A DNA stretch of 64,000 nucleotides from Actinomycetaceae bacterium (GCA_028724905.1 JAQYTG010000018.1:62001-126000); one strand, 5' to 3'. Positions 24,268 to 35,280 are shown, counted from the first letter of the stretch. A program made the numbers and translations. Notes: generated by a model not told the origin, from the sequence alone.

Positions 24268-27200
24268 CTAGTAGAGCTCTTGCAGCTTGTAGGGCGTGAG
24301 ATTGAAGCGGTTGGCTAGGGCTTTGCTCATGGCGAGTGCCCCTGCCGCCGTCGTGTAGAAAGGTACCCCCAGCTGCAGCGCTTTCTGCCGGATCACCTGA
24401 CCGTCGGTGACGATCGTTCCGGTGGAGTTGCCGGTGTTAATCACCAGGGCGATCTCGTCGTTCGTCATCGCGTCGATAATATTCGGGCGGCCTTCCGCGC
24501 GGCGGTTGATGAGCTGAGCGACGATACCATGCTCGGCCAAATACGCCTGAGTACCACGAGTAGCACACAGACCATAGCCAAGGTGTTGCAGATTGCGCGC
24601 CACCTCCACGGCTGCCGGCTTGTCTTCGTCACGCACTGAAATGAACGCCTTGCCCACGTTGGGCACCATATTGCCGGCCCCCAGTTGAGCTTTCATATAG
24701 GCCTCAGCAAACGAATCTCCCACGCCCATCACTTCGCCAGTCGAATGCATCTCCGGCCCCAAGCTGGTATCTGAGCCAGGGAACTTAGAGAAAGGCAGCA
24801 CAGCCTCTTTCACACAGTATTTTGACGGCAGAACCTCTTCGGTGAAGCCGAGCTGCTCAAGACTCTCTCCAGCCATTACTCGCGCGGCAATCATCGCCAC
24901 CTGTACCCCGCAGCTCTTACTGACAAATGGCACGGTGCGCGAAGCGCGAGGATTGACTTCCAGCACATACACATCGCCGTCTTTGACGGCGTATTGCACA
25001 TTCATCAAGCCGACCACTTTGAGTGCCTGCGCCAACTCCACCGTCTGCCGGCGCACCTCTGCCTGTACGTCGTCACTAAGCTCATAGGGCGGTAGTGAGC
25101 AGCCAGAATCACCCGAATGAATACCCGCTGGCTCCACGTGTTGCATAAAGCCGGCGATCACGACGCGTTCGCCGTCACTGACGGCATCGACATCAAGCTC
25201 AGTGGCGTTGGTGAGGAATGAATCAAGCAACACCGGAGAGTCGTTGGAGACTTGCACAGCCTCAAACATATAGCGGCGCAACTGTTCTGGATCGAAGACC
25301 ACCTGCATGGCACGGCCACCCAGCACGTAGCTGGGGCGTACCATCAGCGGGTAGCCCACGTCTTCAGCTAAGCTCAGTGCCTCCTGTTCAGAACGAGCAG
25401 TGGCATTGCGTGGCTGGCGCAGATCTAGCTGTTGTACGATCTGCTGGAAGCGTTCACGGTCTTCAGCGGCATCAATCGAATCGGCCGACGTGCCAATGAT
25501 ACGCACGCCGTGGCGCATGAGGGCTTTTGCCAGTTTCAGCGGAGTCTGTCCGCCGTAGTGCACGATCACGCCATCGGGAGCTTCCACATCGGCAATGTTG
25601 AGCACGTCCTCCAGCGTGAGCGGCTCAAAATAGAGACGATCGGAGGTGTCGTAATCGGTGGATACAGTCTCCGGATTGCAGTTCACCATAATCGTCTCGT
25701 AGCCCGCCTCACGCAACGCCAGAGAAGCGTGCACGCAGCAGTAGTCAAATTCGATACCTTGTCCAATGCGGTTTGGGCCACCGCCGAGAATCATAATTTT
25801 CTTGCGATCGCTCGGATCTGCCTCGCACTCGTCCTCGTATGTGGAATACATATAGGCCGTCGTAGAGGCGAACTCGGCGGCCACGGAATCCACCCTCTTA
25901 AAGACGGCGCGAATACCTAAATCTAACCGGCGAGCGCGCACATCTTCATCGCTGCATTCGAGCAGTTCGCCCAAGCGAGCATCGGAGAATCCTTTGCGTT
26001 TGAGGGCATACAGATGAGCATGATCAAGATCGGTGACGCCCAAGCCTTTCTCGGCGTGGGCAACTGCGAGTGTACGCTCACTTTCGACAATATCGGCAAT
26101 GGCAGCGAGGAACCAGCGGTCGATCTTCGTGGCCGCATATACCTCATCAATGCTCATGCCGCAGCGGAAAGCATCAGCCACATAGAGAATACGCTCCGAA
26201 CCAGGGTTAGAGATCTCGTGGTGAATAGTTTCAAGGTCATCCGTGCGCGGATTCAGACCGGTGAGCCCTGTCTCCAGACCGCGCAGCGCTTTGAGCAGCG
26301 ATTCTTCAAATGTGCGACCAATCGCCATCACTTCGCCCACCGATTTCATCTGAGTGGTGAGCCTATCGTTAGCGGCAGGGAATTTCTCAAAGGCGAAGCG
26401 AGGCACTTTCGTCACCACATAGTCGATCGTGGGCTCGAAACTGATCGGCGTCACGCCACCAGTAATATCGTTGCGCAGCTCATCGAGAGTGTATCCGACG
26501 GCAAGTTTGGCCGCTACCTTAGCAATCGGGAAGCCAGTGGCTTTCGAGGCGAGCGCGGAGGAACGAGAGACGCGCGGATTCATCTCAATGATAATCATCT
26601 CGCCGGTCTCAGGATGGATAGCAAACTGCACGTTTGACCCACCAGTGTCCACACCAATTTCACGCAGAACTGCAAGCGAGGCGTTGCGCATCAGCTGGTA
26701 TTCTTTGTCGGTGAGTGTCTGTGCGGGAGCCACCGTGATGGAATCGCCCGTGTGGATGCCGCAAGGATCGAGGTTTTCGATGGAACACACAATGATGCAG
26801 TTGTCTGCTTTATCGCGCACCACCTCCATCTCGAACTCTTTCCAGCCGAGAATCGACTCCTCAATCAGTAGTTCATGCACTGGAGAGGCATCGAAGCCAC
26901 GGGTACAAATTTCAAAGAGCTCATCGCGGTTGTAGGCGACGCCACCGCCGGTGCCACCGAGGGTGAAGCTCGGGCGAATGAGAGTGGGGAAGCCGACGTC
27001 TTTCTGGGCGGCAAACACCTCGCTCATGGTGTAGCACACGTGGGATTTAGGTGTGCGCAGGCCTATCTTGTGCATCGCCTCTTTGAAGCGTCCGCGGTCT
27101 TCAGCTTTGTCGATGGCATCGGCGGTGGCGCCGATCAATTCCACGCCGTATTTATCGAGTACGCCGTGCTTGGCCAGATCAAGAGCGCAGTTGAGGGCAG

Positions 27201-27480
27201 TCTGGCCGCCCATCGTAGGCAAGATAGCGTCTGGACGTTCGCGTGCAATGATTTTCTCTACCACATCCCAGACGATTGGTTCGACGTACGTGGCATCAGC
27301 CATGTGCGGATCGGTCATAATCGTGGCGGGGTTGGAATTGACGAGCACCACGCGGTATCCCTCTTCGCGCAGCGCTTTACAGGCCTGTGCGCCAGAGTAG
27401 TCGAACTCGCACGCCTGGCCAATGACGATGGGGCCAGCTCCGAGAATGAGCACGCTCGAAATATCGCTGCGCTTAGGCAT
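24268..27480 (-). CDS. carB: Carbamoyl-phosphate synthase large subunit
   Basis: An enzyme of 1070 residues, the usual family size, that makes carbamoyl phosphate from bicarbonate, ammonia and two ATP for pyrimidine and arginine synthesis. The two homologous ATP-grasp halves are visible ([20 protein letters not shown] at the start and [20 protein letters not shown] in the middle), each followed by NPxT and G-rich ATP loops; the last 130 residues form the MGS-like allosteric domain. The ATG at 27480 has GAAAGG 8 nt upstream and overlaps the carA stop by 8 bp; a GTG three codons earlier is directly next to the ribosome site and less likely. Translational coupling with carA is expected. Confidence 0.97.
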   Translation of the reverse strand: MPKRSDISSVLILGAGPIVIGQACEFDYSGAQACKALREEGYRVVLVNSNPATIMTDPHMADATYVEPIVWDVVEKIIARERPDAILPTMGGQTALNCALDLAKHGVLDKYGVELIGATADAIDKAEDRGRFKEAMHKIGLRTPKSHVCYTMSEVFAAQKDVGFPTLIRPSFTLGGTGGGVAYNRDELFEICTRGFDASPVHELLIEESILGWKEFEMEVVRDKADNCIIVCSIENLDPCGIHTGDSITVAPAQTLTDKEYQLMRNASLAVLREIGVDTGGSNVQFAIHPETGEMIIIEMNPRVSRSSALASKATGFPIAKVAAKLAVGYTLDELRNDITGGVTPISFEPTIDYVVTKVPRFAFEKFPAANDRLTTQMKSVGEVMAIGRTFEESLLKALRGLETGLTGLNPRTDDLETIHHEISNPGSERILYVADAFRCGMSIDEVYAATKIDRWFLAAIADIVESERTLAVAHAEKGLGVTDLDHAHLYALKRKGFSDARLGELLECSDEDVRARRLDLGIRAVFKRVDSVAAEFASTTAYMYSTYEDECEADPSDRKKIMILGGGPNRIGQGIEFDYCCVHASLALREAGYETIMVNCNPETVSTDYDTSDRLYFEPLTLEDVLNIADVEAPDGVIVHYGGQTPLKLAKALMRHGVRIIGTSADSIDAAEDRERFQQIVQQLDLRQPRNATARSEQEALSLAEDVGYPLMVRPSYVLGGRAMQVVFDPEQLRRYMFEAVQVSNDSPVLLDSFLTNATELDVDAVSDGERVVIAGFMQHVEPAGIHSGDSGCSLPPYELSDDVQAEVRRQTVELAQALKVVGLMNVQYAVKDGDVYVLEVNPRASRTVPFVSKSCGVQVAMIAARVMAGESLEQLGFTEEVLPSKYCVKEAVLPFSKFPGSDTSLGPEMHSTGEVMGVGDSFAEAYMKAQLGAGNMVPNVGKAFISVRDEDKPAAVEVARNLQHLGYGLCATRGTQAYLAEHGIVAQLINRRAEGRPNIIDAMTNDEIALVINTGNSTGTIVTDGQVIRQKALQLGVPFYTTAAGALAMSKALANRFNLTPYKLQELY

Positions 27481-28669
27481 TGTCGCCACCTTTCTGAGCT
27501 GTATGCTCCCCTATCTGCGCTATATGCCCAGATTTTTGCATATCCATCGCAGCTACAAATTTGTCGAACAGTTCGTGTAAATCGTGCGGTCCAGGGCTCG
27601 CCTCAGGGTGCCCTTGGAAAGAGAACACGGGTTTGTCGATGAGTTCCATGCCCTGCAGTGAGCCATCGAAGAGGCTCTCATGGGTGACGCGCACATTATC
27701 TGGCAGCGTGGAGGCGTCTACATCGAACCCGTGATTTTGGCTGGTAATCATCACTTTGCCAGTGGCCAATTCGCGCACGGGATGGTTTGCTCCGTGATGG
27801 CCAAAAGGCATCTTGCGAGTGCTTCCTCCCAGAGCCAACCCGAGCAACTGGTGCCCCAGGCAGATGCCGAACATCGGAATGCCAAATCTGAGAAAATCTC
27901 GGATGGCTGAGATGGCGTAGGTGCACGGCTCGGGATCGCCTGGGCCGTTAGACAGGAAAATGCCATCGGGCTTCAGGGCGAGCGCGTCAATAGCGCTCGT
28001 CGTGGCGGGCACGACGTGTACGCGGCAGCCGCGCGCGGTGAGCATCCGCAGGATATTGCGTTTCACCCCGAAATCGTAGGCCACCACTGTACGAGTGGGG
28101 GATGGGGGGTTGGTGTAGCCAGTGCCCAGCTCCCAGCTACTCTCATCAAAAATATATGCCTGCGCGGTGCTCACCTCACGGGCGAGATCTTTGCCGCTCA
28201 TAGAGCCAAACTCGCGCGCCCGCTCCTGAGCGTGAGCCACCGCATCGGCGTCATACTTGCTTACCCCGTTCACGATGGCACCTGCTTGAGATCCTTTTTC
28301 TCGCAGTATGCGGGTGAGCCGACGGGTGTCGATATCGGCGATGGCCACTTTCCCTTCGCGCAGCAGATAGGCTGATAGCGATTCTTCGGCACGGAAAGAG
28401 GAGTGAGCCACGGGCAAAGAGCGGATGATCAAACCCGCAGCCTGGATGGTCTCAGATTCTACGTCTTCGCTGTTTGCCCCAGTGTTGCCGATGTGCGGAT
28501 ACGTGAGGGTGACGAGCTGGCCAGCGTAGGAGGGATCAGTGAGAATTTCTTGATATCCCGTCATGGACGTATTGAACACGACTTCGCCGACGGCTTCGCC
28601 GCTTGCCCCGATGCTTGCTCCTGAAAAGACTGAACCATCAGCGAGCACGAGAATTGCAGGTGTTGTCAT
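27473..28669 (-). CDS. carA: Carbamoyl-phosphate synthase small (glutaminase) subunit
   Basis: A glutamine amidotransferase of 398 residues that supplies ammonia to CarB. The N-terminal CPSase domain starts at [18 protein letters not shown]; the class I glutaminase has the nucleophile Cys in [15 protein letters not shown] and the His-Glu pair in [11 protein letters not shown]. The ATG at 28669 is preferred because a TACAAT box ends 7 nt upstream and there is no ribosome site, indicating a leaderless mRNA; the open frame upstream runs through iteron-like repeats. carA and carB overlap by 8 bp. No pyrR or other pyr genes are nearby. Confidence 0.96.
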   Translation of the reverse strand: MTTPAILVLADGSVFSGASIGASGEAVGEVVFNTSMTGYQEILTDPSYAGQLVTLTYPHIGNTGANSEDVESETIQAAGLIIRSLPVAHSSFRAEESLSAYLLREGKVAIADIDTRRLTRILREKGSQAGAIVNGVSKYDADAVAHAQERAREFGSMSGKDLAREVSTAQAYIFDESSWELGTGYTNPPSPTRTVVAYDFGVKRNILRMLTARGCRVHVVPATTSAIDALALKPDGIFLSNGPGDPEPCTYAISAIRDFLRFGIPMFGICLGHQLLGLALGGSTRKMPFGHHGANHPVRELATGKVMITSQNHGFDVDASTLPDNVRVTHESLFDGSLQGMELIDKPVFSFQGHPEASPGPHDLHELFDKFVAAMDMQKSGHIAQIGEHTAQKGGDNA

Positions 28670-28676
28670 ACTTCCC

Positions 28677-28682
28677 ATTGTA
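28677..28682 (-). promoter_or_regulatory. -10 box for leaderless carA
   Basis: TACAAT on the minus strand is followed by GGGAAGT and the ATG at 28669. An alternative ATG at 28678 lies inside this box, which makes that start unlikely. Confidence 0.55.
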
Positions 28683-28772
28683 TGAAACGCTGCGGCTTGC
28701 ATAGGGAACGGCCAGTAGGTGAGAGGGGGCACATTTCGTCTCTGTGTACGGAGCTGGGTCTTGTACAGTGCA

Positions 28773-28826
28773 GTGTATATGCACTGCTCCGTGTATGTGC
28801 ACAACGCCGTGTATATGTGCAGCGCC
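28773..28826. repeat. Three 18-bp iterons between carA and the ABC-F gene
   Basis: GTGTAT starts at 28773, 28791 and 28809, an exact 18-bp period; units read GTGTATATGCAC..., GTGTATGTGCAC..., GTGTATATGTGC..., with CC before the second and third. They lie about 95 bp upstream of carA and 50 bp upstream of the divergent ABC-F start, so they could bind a regulator of either gene. Confidence 0.7.
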
Positions 28827-28873
28827 GATGGTTGCTTTTTCATATTTACACTCGCGCATTACACTGGCTTTTC

Positions 28874-30487
28874 GTGATCACACTGAGCAATCTTAATCTT
28901 CGAATCGGCACTCGACAGTTAGTGAAGGATGCCACTCTCAGCGTGAATAAAGGAGATCGCATCGGTTTAGTGGGCCGTAATGGTGCTGGAAAGACCACGC
29001 TCATGCGACTCATGGCAGGAGAAGGCGTGAACGCGCAGGCCGTGGAACACACCGGCATCGTATCTGCAAAAGGAACAGTGGGGTATCTGCCGCAAGATAC
29101 GCACGCAGGGGAAGATGGGCAAAGTGCCCGTGATCGCGTGCTGTCGGCTCGTGGGATCGCCTCGAAACTGCGTAATATCCGCAAAGCTGAGCACGATATG
29201 GCCACGCTGACGGGGGCGGCGCAGCAAAAAGCGATGGAGCGCTATATCCGGCTAGATGCCGAGTTCACCGCAGCTGGCGGATACGCTGCAGAATCTGAGG
29301 CTGCAAAGATCACGGCAGCGCTCGGCTTGCCCACGCGGGTACTTGATCAACCCTTAGGCACGCTCTCTGGTGGGCAGCGCCGCCGAGTGGAATTGGCTCG
29401 GGTGCTCTTCTCTGACGCCGAAACCTTGCTTCTGGACGAACCCACCAACCACCTCGACCATGATTCTATCGTGTGGCTGCGCGAGTGGCTGCGCTCGTAT
29501 TCAGGCGGATTCGTAGTGATTTCACACTCGGTGGAGCTGCTGCGAGAAACCGTCAATCGGGTGTGGTATCTCGACGCGAACCGCGCCGTGATCGACCCTT
29601 ATACTCTCGGCTGGGATGCGTACCTCAAGCAGCGCGACGTAGATGAAAAACGCCGCAGACGCGAGCGAGCTAACGCTGAGAAAAAGGCTGCAGCGTTGCT
29701 GGAGCAGGCCAACAAAATGCGTTATAAAGCTACAAAAGCGGTGGCAGCGCAGAATATGGAGCGCCGAGCCCGGGAGTTGCTCGCAGCGCTACCTGAGCAG
29801 CGGCAAGCGGAGAAAGTGGCGCATCTGCGTTTTCCCGATCCTATACCTTGCGGCAAAACTCCGCTGCGCGCTGCGGATCTATCGAAATCCTACGGTTCCT
29901 TAGAGGTCTTTGCGGGTGTAGATCTCGCTATCGACCGCGGTTCGCGGGTGGTGGTGCTGGGGCTGAACGGCGCCGGTAAAACCACGCTGCTGCGCATCCT
30001 CGCTGGCATCGAGCAGCCAGATACCGGTGAAGTGATTGACGGGCATGGTCTGAAACTCGGCTACTACGCACAGGAACACGAGACGATTGACACCCAGGCC
30101 ACTGTGGAAGAGAATCTTCGTGCCGCCGCTCCTGAACTCGACGATACCCAGCTGCGCAACGTGCTGGGAAGTTTCCTCTTCTCGGGTGACGATGCCAGCA
30201 AGCTCGCCGCTGTGCTTTCGGGCGGGGAGAAGACGCGGCTTGCACTGGCCATACTAGTGGTGAGTGGGGCGAATGTGTTGCTTCTCGACGAGCCTACGAA
30301 CAACCTCGATCCGGCCTCACGCGAAGAGATTCTGCACGCGCTGCACACTTACGAGGGAGCCACAATACTTGTGACGCACGACGAGGGGGCTGTGGATGCG
30401 CTGAGCCCTGAGCGGGTGCTGCTACTGCCAGAGGGAGACGAAGATCTCTGGGACGACGACTACCGCGAACTCATCTCGCTGGCGTAG
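28874..30487 (+). CDS. ABC-F family ATPase (ribosome-associated type)
   Basis: A soluble protein of 537 residues with two ABC ATPase domains and no membrane segments, which is the ABC-F layout. Domain 1 has GRNGAGKTTLMRLMAG, LSGGQRRRVELARVLF and LLLDEPTNHLD; domain 2 has GLNGAGKTTLLRILAG, LSGGEKTRLALAIL and LLLDEPTNNLD. A basic, coiled-coil-like linker (RRRERANAEKKAAALLEQANKM region) separates them. ABC-F proteins act on the ribosomal E site or in antibiotic protection; which role applies here is not clear. The GTG at 28874 begins the first domain; TACACT ends 8 nt upstream and there is no ribosome site. Confidence 0.9.
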   Translation: MITLSNLNLRIGTRQLVKDATLSVNKGDRIGLVGRNGAGKTTLMRLMAGEGVNAQAVEHTGIVSAKGTVGYLPQDTHAGEDGQSARDRVLSARGIASKLRNIRKAEHDMATLTGAAQQKAMERYIRLDAEFTAAGGYAAESEAAKITAALGLPTRVLDQPLGTLSGGQRRRVELARVLFSDAETLLLDEPTNHLDHDSIVWLREWLRSYSGGFVVISHSVELLRETVNRVWYLDANRAVIDPYTLGWDAYLKQRDVDEKRRRRERANAEKKAAALLEQANKMRYKATKAVAAQNMERRARELLAALPEQRQAEKVAHLRFPDPIPCGKTPLRAADLSKSYGSLEVFAGVDLAIDRGSRVVVLGLNGAGKTTLLRILAGIEQPDTGEVIDGHGLKLGYYAQEHETIDTQATVEENLRAAAPELDDTQLRNVLGSFLFSGDDASKLAAVLSGGEKTRLALAILVVSGANVLLLDEPTNNLDPASREEILHALHTYEGATILVTHDEGAVDALSPERVLLLPEGDEDLWDDDYRELISLA

Positions 30488-30494
30488 ATCTCGC

Positions 30495-30520
30495 GGGCAT
30501 CTGCTCTCTGGCAGATGCCC
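30495..30520 (+). terminator. Stem-loop after the ABC-F gene
   Basis: A perfect 10-bp stem (GGGCATCTGC) with a 6-nt loop lies 8 bp after the stop codon. The trailing sequence CACTACTTTCTG is only weakly T-rich, so termination may be inefficient. Confidence 0.6.
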
Positions 30521-30650
30521 CACTACTTTCTGTAGGTGCTGCAGCGTGACTCCTTTTCTCGCCTAGAGATTGTGTGGCGTCAGTGAGAAGCAGCCGTGAC
30601 GCTGCCAGCTTGGAAAGCTACTACGTCGTCGAGAGTAGTCGATAAGCTGC

Positions 30651-31895
30651 TTATGCCGTCACGTGTGCATTCTTGGGCACCACCACGATTCCCTCGGGAG
30701 AGATAAAGAAGCCGCGCTCGCGGTCGCGCTCGTGATTCACACCCAGCTGAGCGCCGTCGTCAATACGTACATTCTTATCGACGATAGCGCGCACCACTGT
30801 GGCATTACGCCCAACATTCACGTTGTCGAAAAGTACTGAATCGCGCACCGAACTCCACGAATTGACGCGGACAAATGGGGAGAGCACTGATCCGATCACT
30901 TCGCCGCCAGAGACGATCACGCCAGGGGAAACAATCGAATCGAGCGCATGGCCGAGACGTTCGTGATGCCCATAGACAAACTTGGCTGGAGGTAATCCGG
31001 TGTATCCGGTGAGCAGTGGCCAGCGCCGATTGTATAAATTGAAAATCGGGCTAATAGCGATCAGATCCATGTTTGCTGCGAAGAACGAGTCGATGCTGCC
31101 GACGTCACGCCAATAGTTTCTATCGCGTTCCGTAGAGCCTGGGATCTCATTAAACGTGAAGTCGTAGACGCCGCAATTTCCCGATTCCACAAACATCGGC
31201 ACGATGCTGCCGCCCATATCGTGAGCCGAATTTTCATTCTCGGCATCTTCTTTGAGCGCATCCACCAGGGCTTTGGTGGTGAAGACGTAATTGCCCATGG
31301 AGGCCAACACCTCATCTGGAGAATCCGGTAGACCCTCTACTTCTTTGGGCTTTTCAAGGAACTGCCGCACTTTATATGGGTCACTTGGATCGCGGTCGAT
31401 CACGCCGAATGCACTGGCGAGGCTCTTGGGCTGGCGGATGCCAGCTATTGTGAGGTCGAGGCCGGATTCGATGTGCTGCTCCACCATCTGCGAGAAATCC
31501 ATGCGGTAGATATTGTCGGCGCCAGTGATCACAATGATGTCTGGCTGTTCGTCGTCTACGATATTCAGACTCTGATAGATGGCATCCGCTGAGCCAAGAT
31601 ACCAGTTCTTCCCGACACGCTGCTGGGCTGGAACTGGAGTGATGTAGTTGCCCAGCAGGTTGCTCATGCGCCAGGTGCGGGAGATATGCCTATCGAGAGA
31701 GTGGCTCTTGTACTGAGTGAGCACCACGATGTGCAAGTACCCAGAATTGACGATATTCGACAGTGAAAAATCAATAAGGCGGTAAATGCCGCCGAATGGT
31801 ACAGCGGGCTTGGCGCGGTCTTGGGTGAGCGGCATCAAGCGTTTGCCCTCACCGCCAGCTAGTACAATTGCGAGCACAGTCGGTTTCTTATCCAT
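30651..31895 (-). CDS. glgC: Glucose-1-phosphate adenylyltransferase (ADP-glucose pyrophosphorylase)
   Basis: An enzyme of 414 residues that makes ADP-glucose from ATP and glucose-1-phosphate. The nucleotide-binding motif [13 protein letters not shown], the PAVPFGG substrate loop and a C-terminal left-handed beta-helix with hexapeptide-like repeats ([16 protein letters not shown]) are visible. It is divergent from glgA, as is usual in Actinobacteria, and ADP-glucose feeds that glycosyltransferase for glycogen or maltose-1-phosphate. The ATG at 31895 begins the conserved domain; TACCAT ends 6 nt before it, so the transcript is probably leaderless. Confidence 0.95.
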   Translation of the reverse strand: MDKKPTVLAIVLAGGEGKRLMPLTQDRAKPAVPFGGIYRLIDFSLSNIVNSGYLHIVVLTQYKSHSLDRHISRTWRMSNLLGNYITPVPAQQRVGKNWYLGSADAIYQSLNIVDDEQPDIIVITGADNIYRMDFSQMVEQHIESGLDLTIAGIRQPKSLASAFGVIDRDPSDPYKVRQFLEKPKEVEGLPDSPDEVLASMGNYVFTTKALVDALKEDAENENSAHDMGGSIVPMFVESGNCGVYDFTFNEIPGSTERDRNYWRDVGSIDSFFAANMDLIAISPIFNLYNRRWPLLTGYTGLPPAKFVYGHHERLGHALDSIVSPGVIVSGGEVIGSVLSPFVRVNSWSSVRDSVLFDNVNVGRNATVVRAIVDKNVRIDDGAQLGVNHERDRERGFFISPEGIVVVPKNAHVTA

Positions 31896-31901
31896 ATTGC
31901 T

Positions 31902-31907
31902 ATGGTA
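31902..31907 (-). promoter_or_regulatory. -10 box for leaderless glgC
   Basis: On the minus strand TACCAT is followed by AGCAAT and the ATG at 31895. No ribosome-binding site is present. Confidence 0.5.
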
Positions 31908-32190
31908 TCTGTTCGCGCTGTGCTGTGGGGAAGAAATGCATATCTTTTCTCGTTTCTTGCCAATTTTTCCGCTGCAGGTGAGATATGGTTGGCAGTAGGC
32001 ACACAGCGCCGTCTGTGAAGAGCTCACAGCTCAGAGTTCATAGCTTAGAGTTCAAGGTCAGAGCTCATGGCTTGGATCCGCACCGCCGGAGACCATCTGA
32101 CTCGTGCGGGCAGATGCTCTGCGCGGCGAGGCCAGTGTGCAGGTGTCACTGTGCCGAATAGGTGCAGTTTCTCGCATGGAAAGGAATCCG

Positions 32191-33420
32191 ATGAGTCCGA
32201 TGAGGGTTGATCTTCTCACACGCGAATTTCCACCTCATGTCTATGGTGGAGCGGGCGTACACGTGGCGGAGCTATCGAAAGTGCTGGCGGCTCACGCTGA
32301 CGTGCACGTGCACGCTTTTGATGGGCCGCGTGCTTCGAGCGTGCCTGGTGTACACCTCGACGGCTATACCTACCCCGAGGGGCTCACAGGAGCGAACGAT
32401 GCTGTGCGCACTCTCGGAGTGGATTTGGAAATGGTCAAGGATATACAAGGTGCAGACATCGTGCATTCACACACCTGGTATGCCAATATGGCTGGGCATA
32501 TTTCCAGCGTGCTCTACGGGATTCCGCACGTGATTTCGGCGCATTCATTGGAACCATTGCGCCCGTGGAAACGTGAGCAGCTCGGCGGTGGCTACGATCT
32601 GTCGAGCTGGATCGAAAAAACCGCTTATGAGGCGGCCGATGGAATTGTGGCGGTGTCGAACGCCATGCGTGCCGATATTCTCACTGCCTATCCAGCCATT
32701 GATCCGACGCGAGTGCGGGTGATCCACAACGGCATTGACCTCGACGATTGGAAAGCTCCAAGCAGTGAGGAAGAGTGGGAGCAGGCGCGGGCTTTCTTCA
32801 CGAGTTTTGGCTTGAGCTTGCAACGCCCCACCATTATTTTCGTCGGGCGTATCACACGGCAAAAAGGAGTGCCTGGACTACTGCGGGCATTGCGGCAGGT
32901 GTCTAAAGATGTGCAGGTAATTCTCTGCGCTGGGGCGCCAGATACTCCTGAGATTGCCGAAGAAACTCGCACGCTGGTAGCGCAGCTGCAGCGGGAGCGT
33001 GATGGTGTGGTGTGGATTGAGGAACACCTGCCGCACGATCAGATTGTGGCGTTGGAAGCGTGCTCGACGACGTTCGTCACGCCGTCTATTTACGAGCCAC
33101 TTGGCATCGTCAATCTAGAGGCGATGGCCGTGGGGCTGCCAGTGGTGGGCACGGCTACCGGAGGCATACCAGATTGCATTGACGATGGCGTCACCGGCAC
33201 GCTGGTACCGATTGAGCAGCTCAACGACGGCTCTGGTACCCCTCTTAATCCTGAACAGTTTGAGGCTGATCTCGCGGCCGCGCTCACGCAGATGTGTGCT
33301 GACCCGCAGCGGGCTGCGCAGATGGGGCAGGCTGGGCGCAAGCGTGTGGAAGAGCACTTTGCCTGGAGTGCAATCGCACTTAAGACGATGGACTTTTACC
33401 GCAGTGTGCTCCATCAGTGA
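32191..33420 (+). CDS. glgA: Glycogen/maltose-1-phosphate synthase (actinobacterial GlgA/GlgM)
   Basis: A GT-B glycosyltransferase of 409 residues using ADP-glucose. The N-terminal LLTREFPPHVYGGAGVHV segment with the glycine loop and the C-terminal TPSIYEPLGIVNLEAM nucleotide-binding segment (E-x7-E) are typical of the Rv1212c group. In mycobacteria that enzyme mainly makes alpha-maltose-1-phosphate for the GlgE route, so the classical name GlgA may understate its role. The ATG at 32191 is chosen because GGAAAGGA lies 5 nt upstream; MRVDLL three codons later is a possible alternative. The start is 296 bp from the divergent glgC. Confidence 0.93.
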   Translation: MSPMRVDLLTREFPPHVYGGAGVHVAELSKVLAAHADVHVHAFDGPRASSVPGVHLDGYTYPEGLTGANDAVRTLGVDLEMVKDIQGADIVHSHTWYANMAGHISSVLYGIPHVISAHSLEPLRPWKREQLGGGYDLSSWIEKTAYEAADGIVAVSNAMRADILTAYPAIDPTRVRVIHNGIDLDDWKAPSSEEEWEQARAFFTSFGLSLQRPTIIFVGRITRQKGVPGLLRALRQVSKDVQVILCAGAPDTPEIAEETRTLVAQLQRERDGVVWIEEHLPHDQIVALEACSTTFVTPSIYEPLGIVNLEAMAVGLPVVGTATGGIPDCIDDGVTGTLVPIEQLNDGSGTPLNPEQFEADLAAALTQMCADPQRAAQMGQAGRKRVEEHFAWSAIALKTMDFYRSVLHQ

Positions 33421-33508
33421 GCTGCCGGTGGACGGTTAATTCTGCAGCTGCGCCTACACGTGGAAACGTAGGTATAGAAATGCAGGCAGAGTGAGGGCAT
33501 GGGAATTT

Positions 33509-34291
33509 ATGGGCGATGTGCTAGATGTGCGAGGCGTGTGGGTGCGCCGCAGCGGCCACGATATTTTGCGCGATGTGAATGTGTCGGTCAATGACGGCGA
33601 ACGCTGGGTCGTTCTCGGGCCGAATGGCGCAGGAAAAACCACGCTGGTGAAACTCATCTCGGGGAGAATGCACCCCACGCGCGGCACGGTGGAGATCCTT
33701 GGAGAACGCCTCGGGCACGTAGATATAGCGCAGCTGCGGCCACTGGTAGGGCTGTCTTCCTCAGCTCTCGATCAGACAATTCCTCCCAGTGAGCGGGTAC
33801 TTGACGTGGTGCGCACAGCAGCTTACGGCATGAGTGCTTCCTGGCGAGAAAGCTATGCGCCCGAAGATGACGCCCGCGCGCACGAGCTGCTCAGAGCGCT
33901 TGACGTGCACACCCTTGCCGAACGCCAACTCGCCACGCTCTCCACTGGTGAGAAAAAGCGCGTGGGCATCGCCCGCGCGCTCATGCCCAATCCGGAGGTG
34001 CTGGTGCTCGACGAGCCTGCTTCTGGCCTTGATCTGGGTGGACGGGAACGGCTGCTGGCGGCGCTGGGGGAGTTGGCGCGCGGGCGCTTGGCTCCGGTGA
34101 CGGTGATGGTCACTCACCATGTGGAGGAAATTCCAGCCGGATTCACCCATGCCTTGCTACTTCGGGCTGGAGAGGTGTTTGCCGTCGGATCGCTGCCAGC
34201 AGTGCTCACGAGCGCCAACCTGTCTGAGCTTTTCGGAGTGGACGTCGAGCTGACGGTGCAACGTGGGCGATTTTCCGCAGTGGCACGGTAG
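33509..34291 (+). CDS. Lone ABC transporter ATPase
   Basis: An ABC ATPase of about 260 residues with Walker A GPNGAGKTT, signature LSTGEKKRVGIARALM, Walker B VLVLDEPASGLD and a His-switch region THHVEEI. It resembles the stand-alone YlmA-like and ModF-like ATPases. No permease or binding protein is nearby, so the transported molecule, if any, is unknown. The start is uncertain: the ATG at 33509 fits the domain start, while the GTG at 33491 has an AGGCAG sequence upstream. It follows glgA by about 90 bp and may be cotranscribed. Confidence 0.85.
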   Translation: MGDVLDVRGVWVRRSGHDILRDVNVSVNDGERWVVLGPNGAGKTTLVKLISGRMHPTRGTVEILGERLGHVDIAQLRPLVGLSSSALDQTIPPSERVLDVVRTAAYGMSASWRESYAPEDDARAHELLRALDVHTLAERQLATLSTGEKKRVGIARALMPNPEVLVLDEPASGLDLGGRERLLAALGELARGRLAPVTVMVTHHVEEIPAGFTHALLLRAGEVFAVGSLPAVLTSANLSELFGVDVELTVQRGRFSAVAR

Positions 34292-34670
34292 CAGGCTTCC
34301 ATGTGCCGCGGAGCATTTTAGCTGGTTGCAGTGATCGCCTTGCTCCGGTCAAGGATCCCTGCTCTGGTTGGGCTGATCATATCGGTCAGGTCAATTTTCT
34401 TCATGCGGGTTGTATCCAAGTTGATCAACCTAAGTCGATCAAGTGCTCTGGTCGATAGTGTTAATGTGGTGTGGGCGTGCAGTGTGCGCTGACGCAGCAC
34501 GCGCAGCCGCGAGCTTCCAGTTCAGCTTCTGCTCACTCACTGCGGTATGATTGCAATAAGTATTGTGCACGCGCGAGATCGCCTGAATGAAACGGATCAC
34601 GTGTCATCATGTGTCGCAAAGCGATGCAGCGGGTAGTGCGCGTAGGGGATCGCGAACGGTGGAGGCTGAT
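34292..34670. other. Intergenic region with GGTCAGGTC/GTTGATCA hairpin-like repeats
   Basis: No gene. From about 34370 to 34445 lie GATCATATCGGTCAGG, AATTTTCTTC and GTTGATCAACC words that resemble the arms of the hairpin elements at 36.5, 38.3 and 44.1 kb but no longer pair well. The ribosome site of the NfeD gene (GGAGG) is at the right end. Confidence 0.4.
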
Positions 34671-35126
34671 ATGTGGGGAATTTGGGCGATTATCGCACTG
34701 GTGCTGCTCATTGTGGAGATGTTCACTGTTGATTTCACTTTCTTGATGCTGGCGGGCGGTGCTTTCGCTGCAGTGCTCACGGCTATTTTTACAGATTCCT
34801 GGGCGGTGCAGCTCGTCGTCTTCGCTGTGGTCTCGGTGGTTTTGCTGGGCTTTGTGCGTCCCTGGGTGCGCCGGCACGTGAATTCTGCCCCTACGAAAAA
34901 GTCCAACGTATACGCTTACGTGGGAAAGACGGCGCGCACGCTCACTGACGTCACCGAAACAGCTGGCCGAGCAAAAGTCGGCGGGGAAGTGTGGAGCGCC
35001 AAAACGGAAGATGGCAGTATTCCTCAGGGGACAGAAGCGGCAGTCATTGGCGTGGATGGTGCTCATTTGCTTCTTGCAGTGCCTGCCCCCGATTCTATGG
35101 AGCCAGGCTGTGTGGAGCCGCGCTGA
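34671..35126 (+). CDS. NfeD-like membrane protein
   Basis: A protein of 151 residues: three close hydrophobic helices at the N-terminus (IIALVLLIVEMFTVDFTFLML onward) followed by a small beta-rich C-terminal OB-fold domain (VGKTARTLTDVTET to the end). This is the short NfeD layout without the serine protease domain. NfeD proteins pair with SPFH/stomatin proteins in membrane microdomains, and an SPFH gene follows in the same direction 154 bp downstream. The ATG at 34671 has GGAGG 7 nt upstream; the longer open frame from 34587 is not needed. Confidence 0.87.
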   Translation: MWGIWAIIALVLLIVEMFTVDFTFLMLAGGAFAAVLTAIFTDSWAVQLVVFAVVSVVLLGFVRPWVRRHVNSAPTKKSNVYAYVGKTARTLTDVTETAGRAKVGGEVWSAKTEDGSIPQGTEAAVIGVDGAHLLLAVPAPDSMEPGCVEPR

Positions 35127-35280
35127 AACAATCGTTCAGGCGCATCTCGTACGCCATTGCGGGTGTGACGTCACGCCGTTTATACCTCGCCCGTCGCAAC
35201 CCCACCTAACACAATTTTGAGAATCTTCTCCAGCTGCGGCTGAGGTAAGTCGATGTCAACAACAACCTGAAAGGTAAAAG

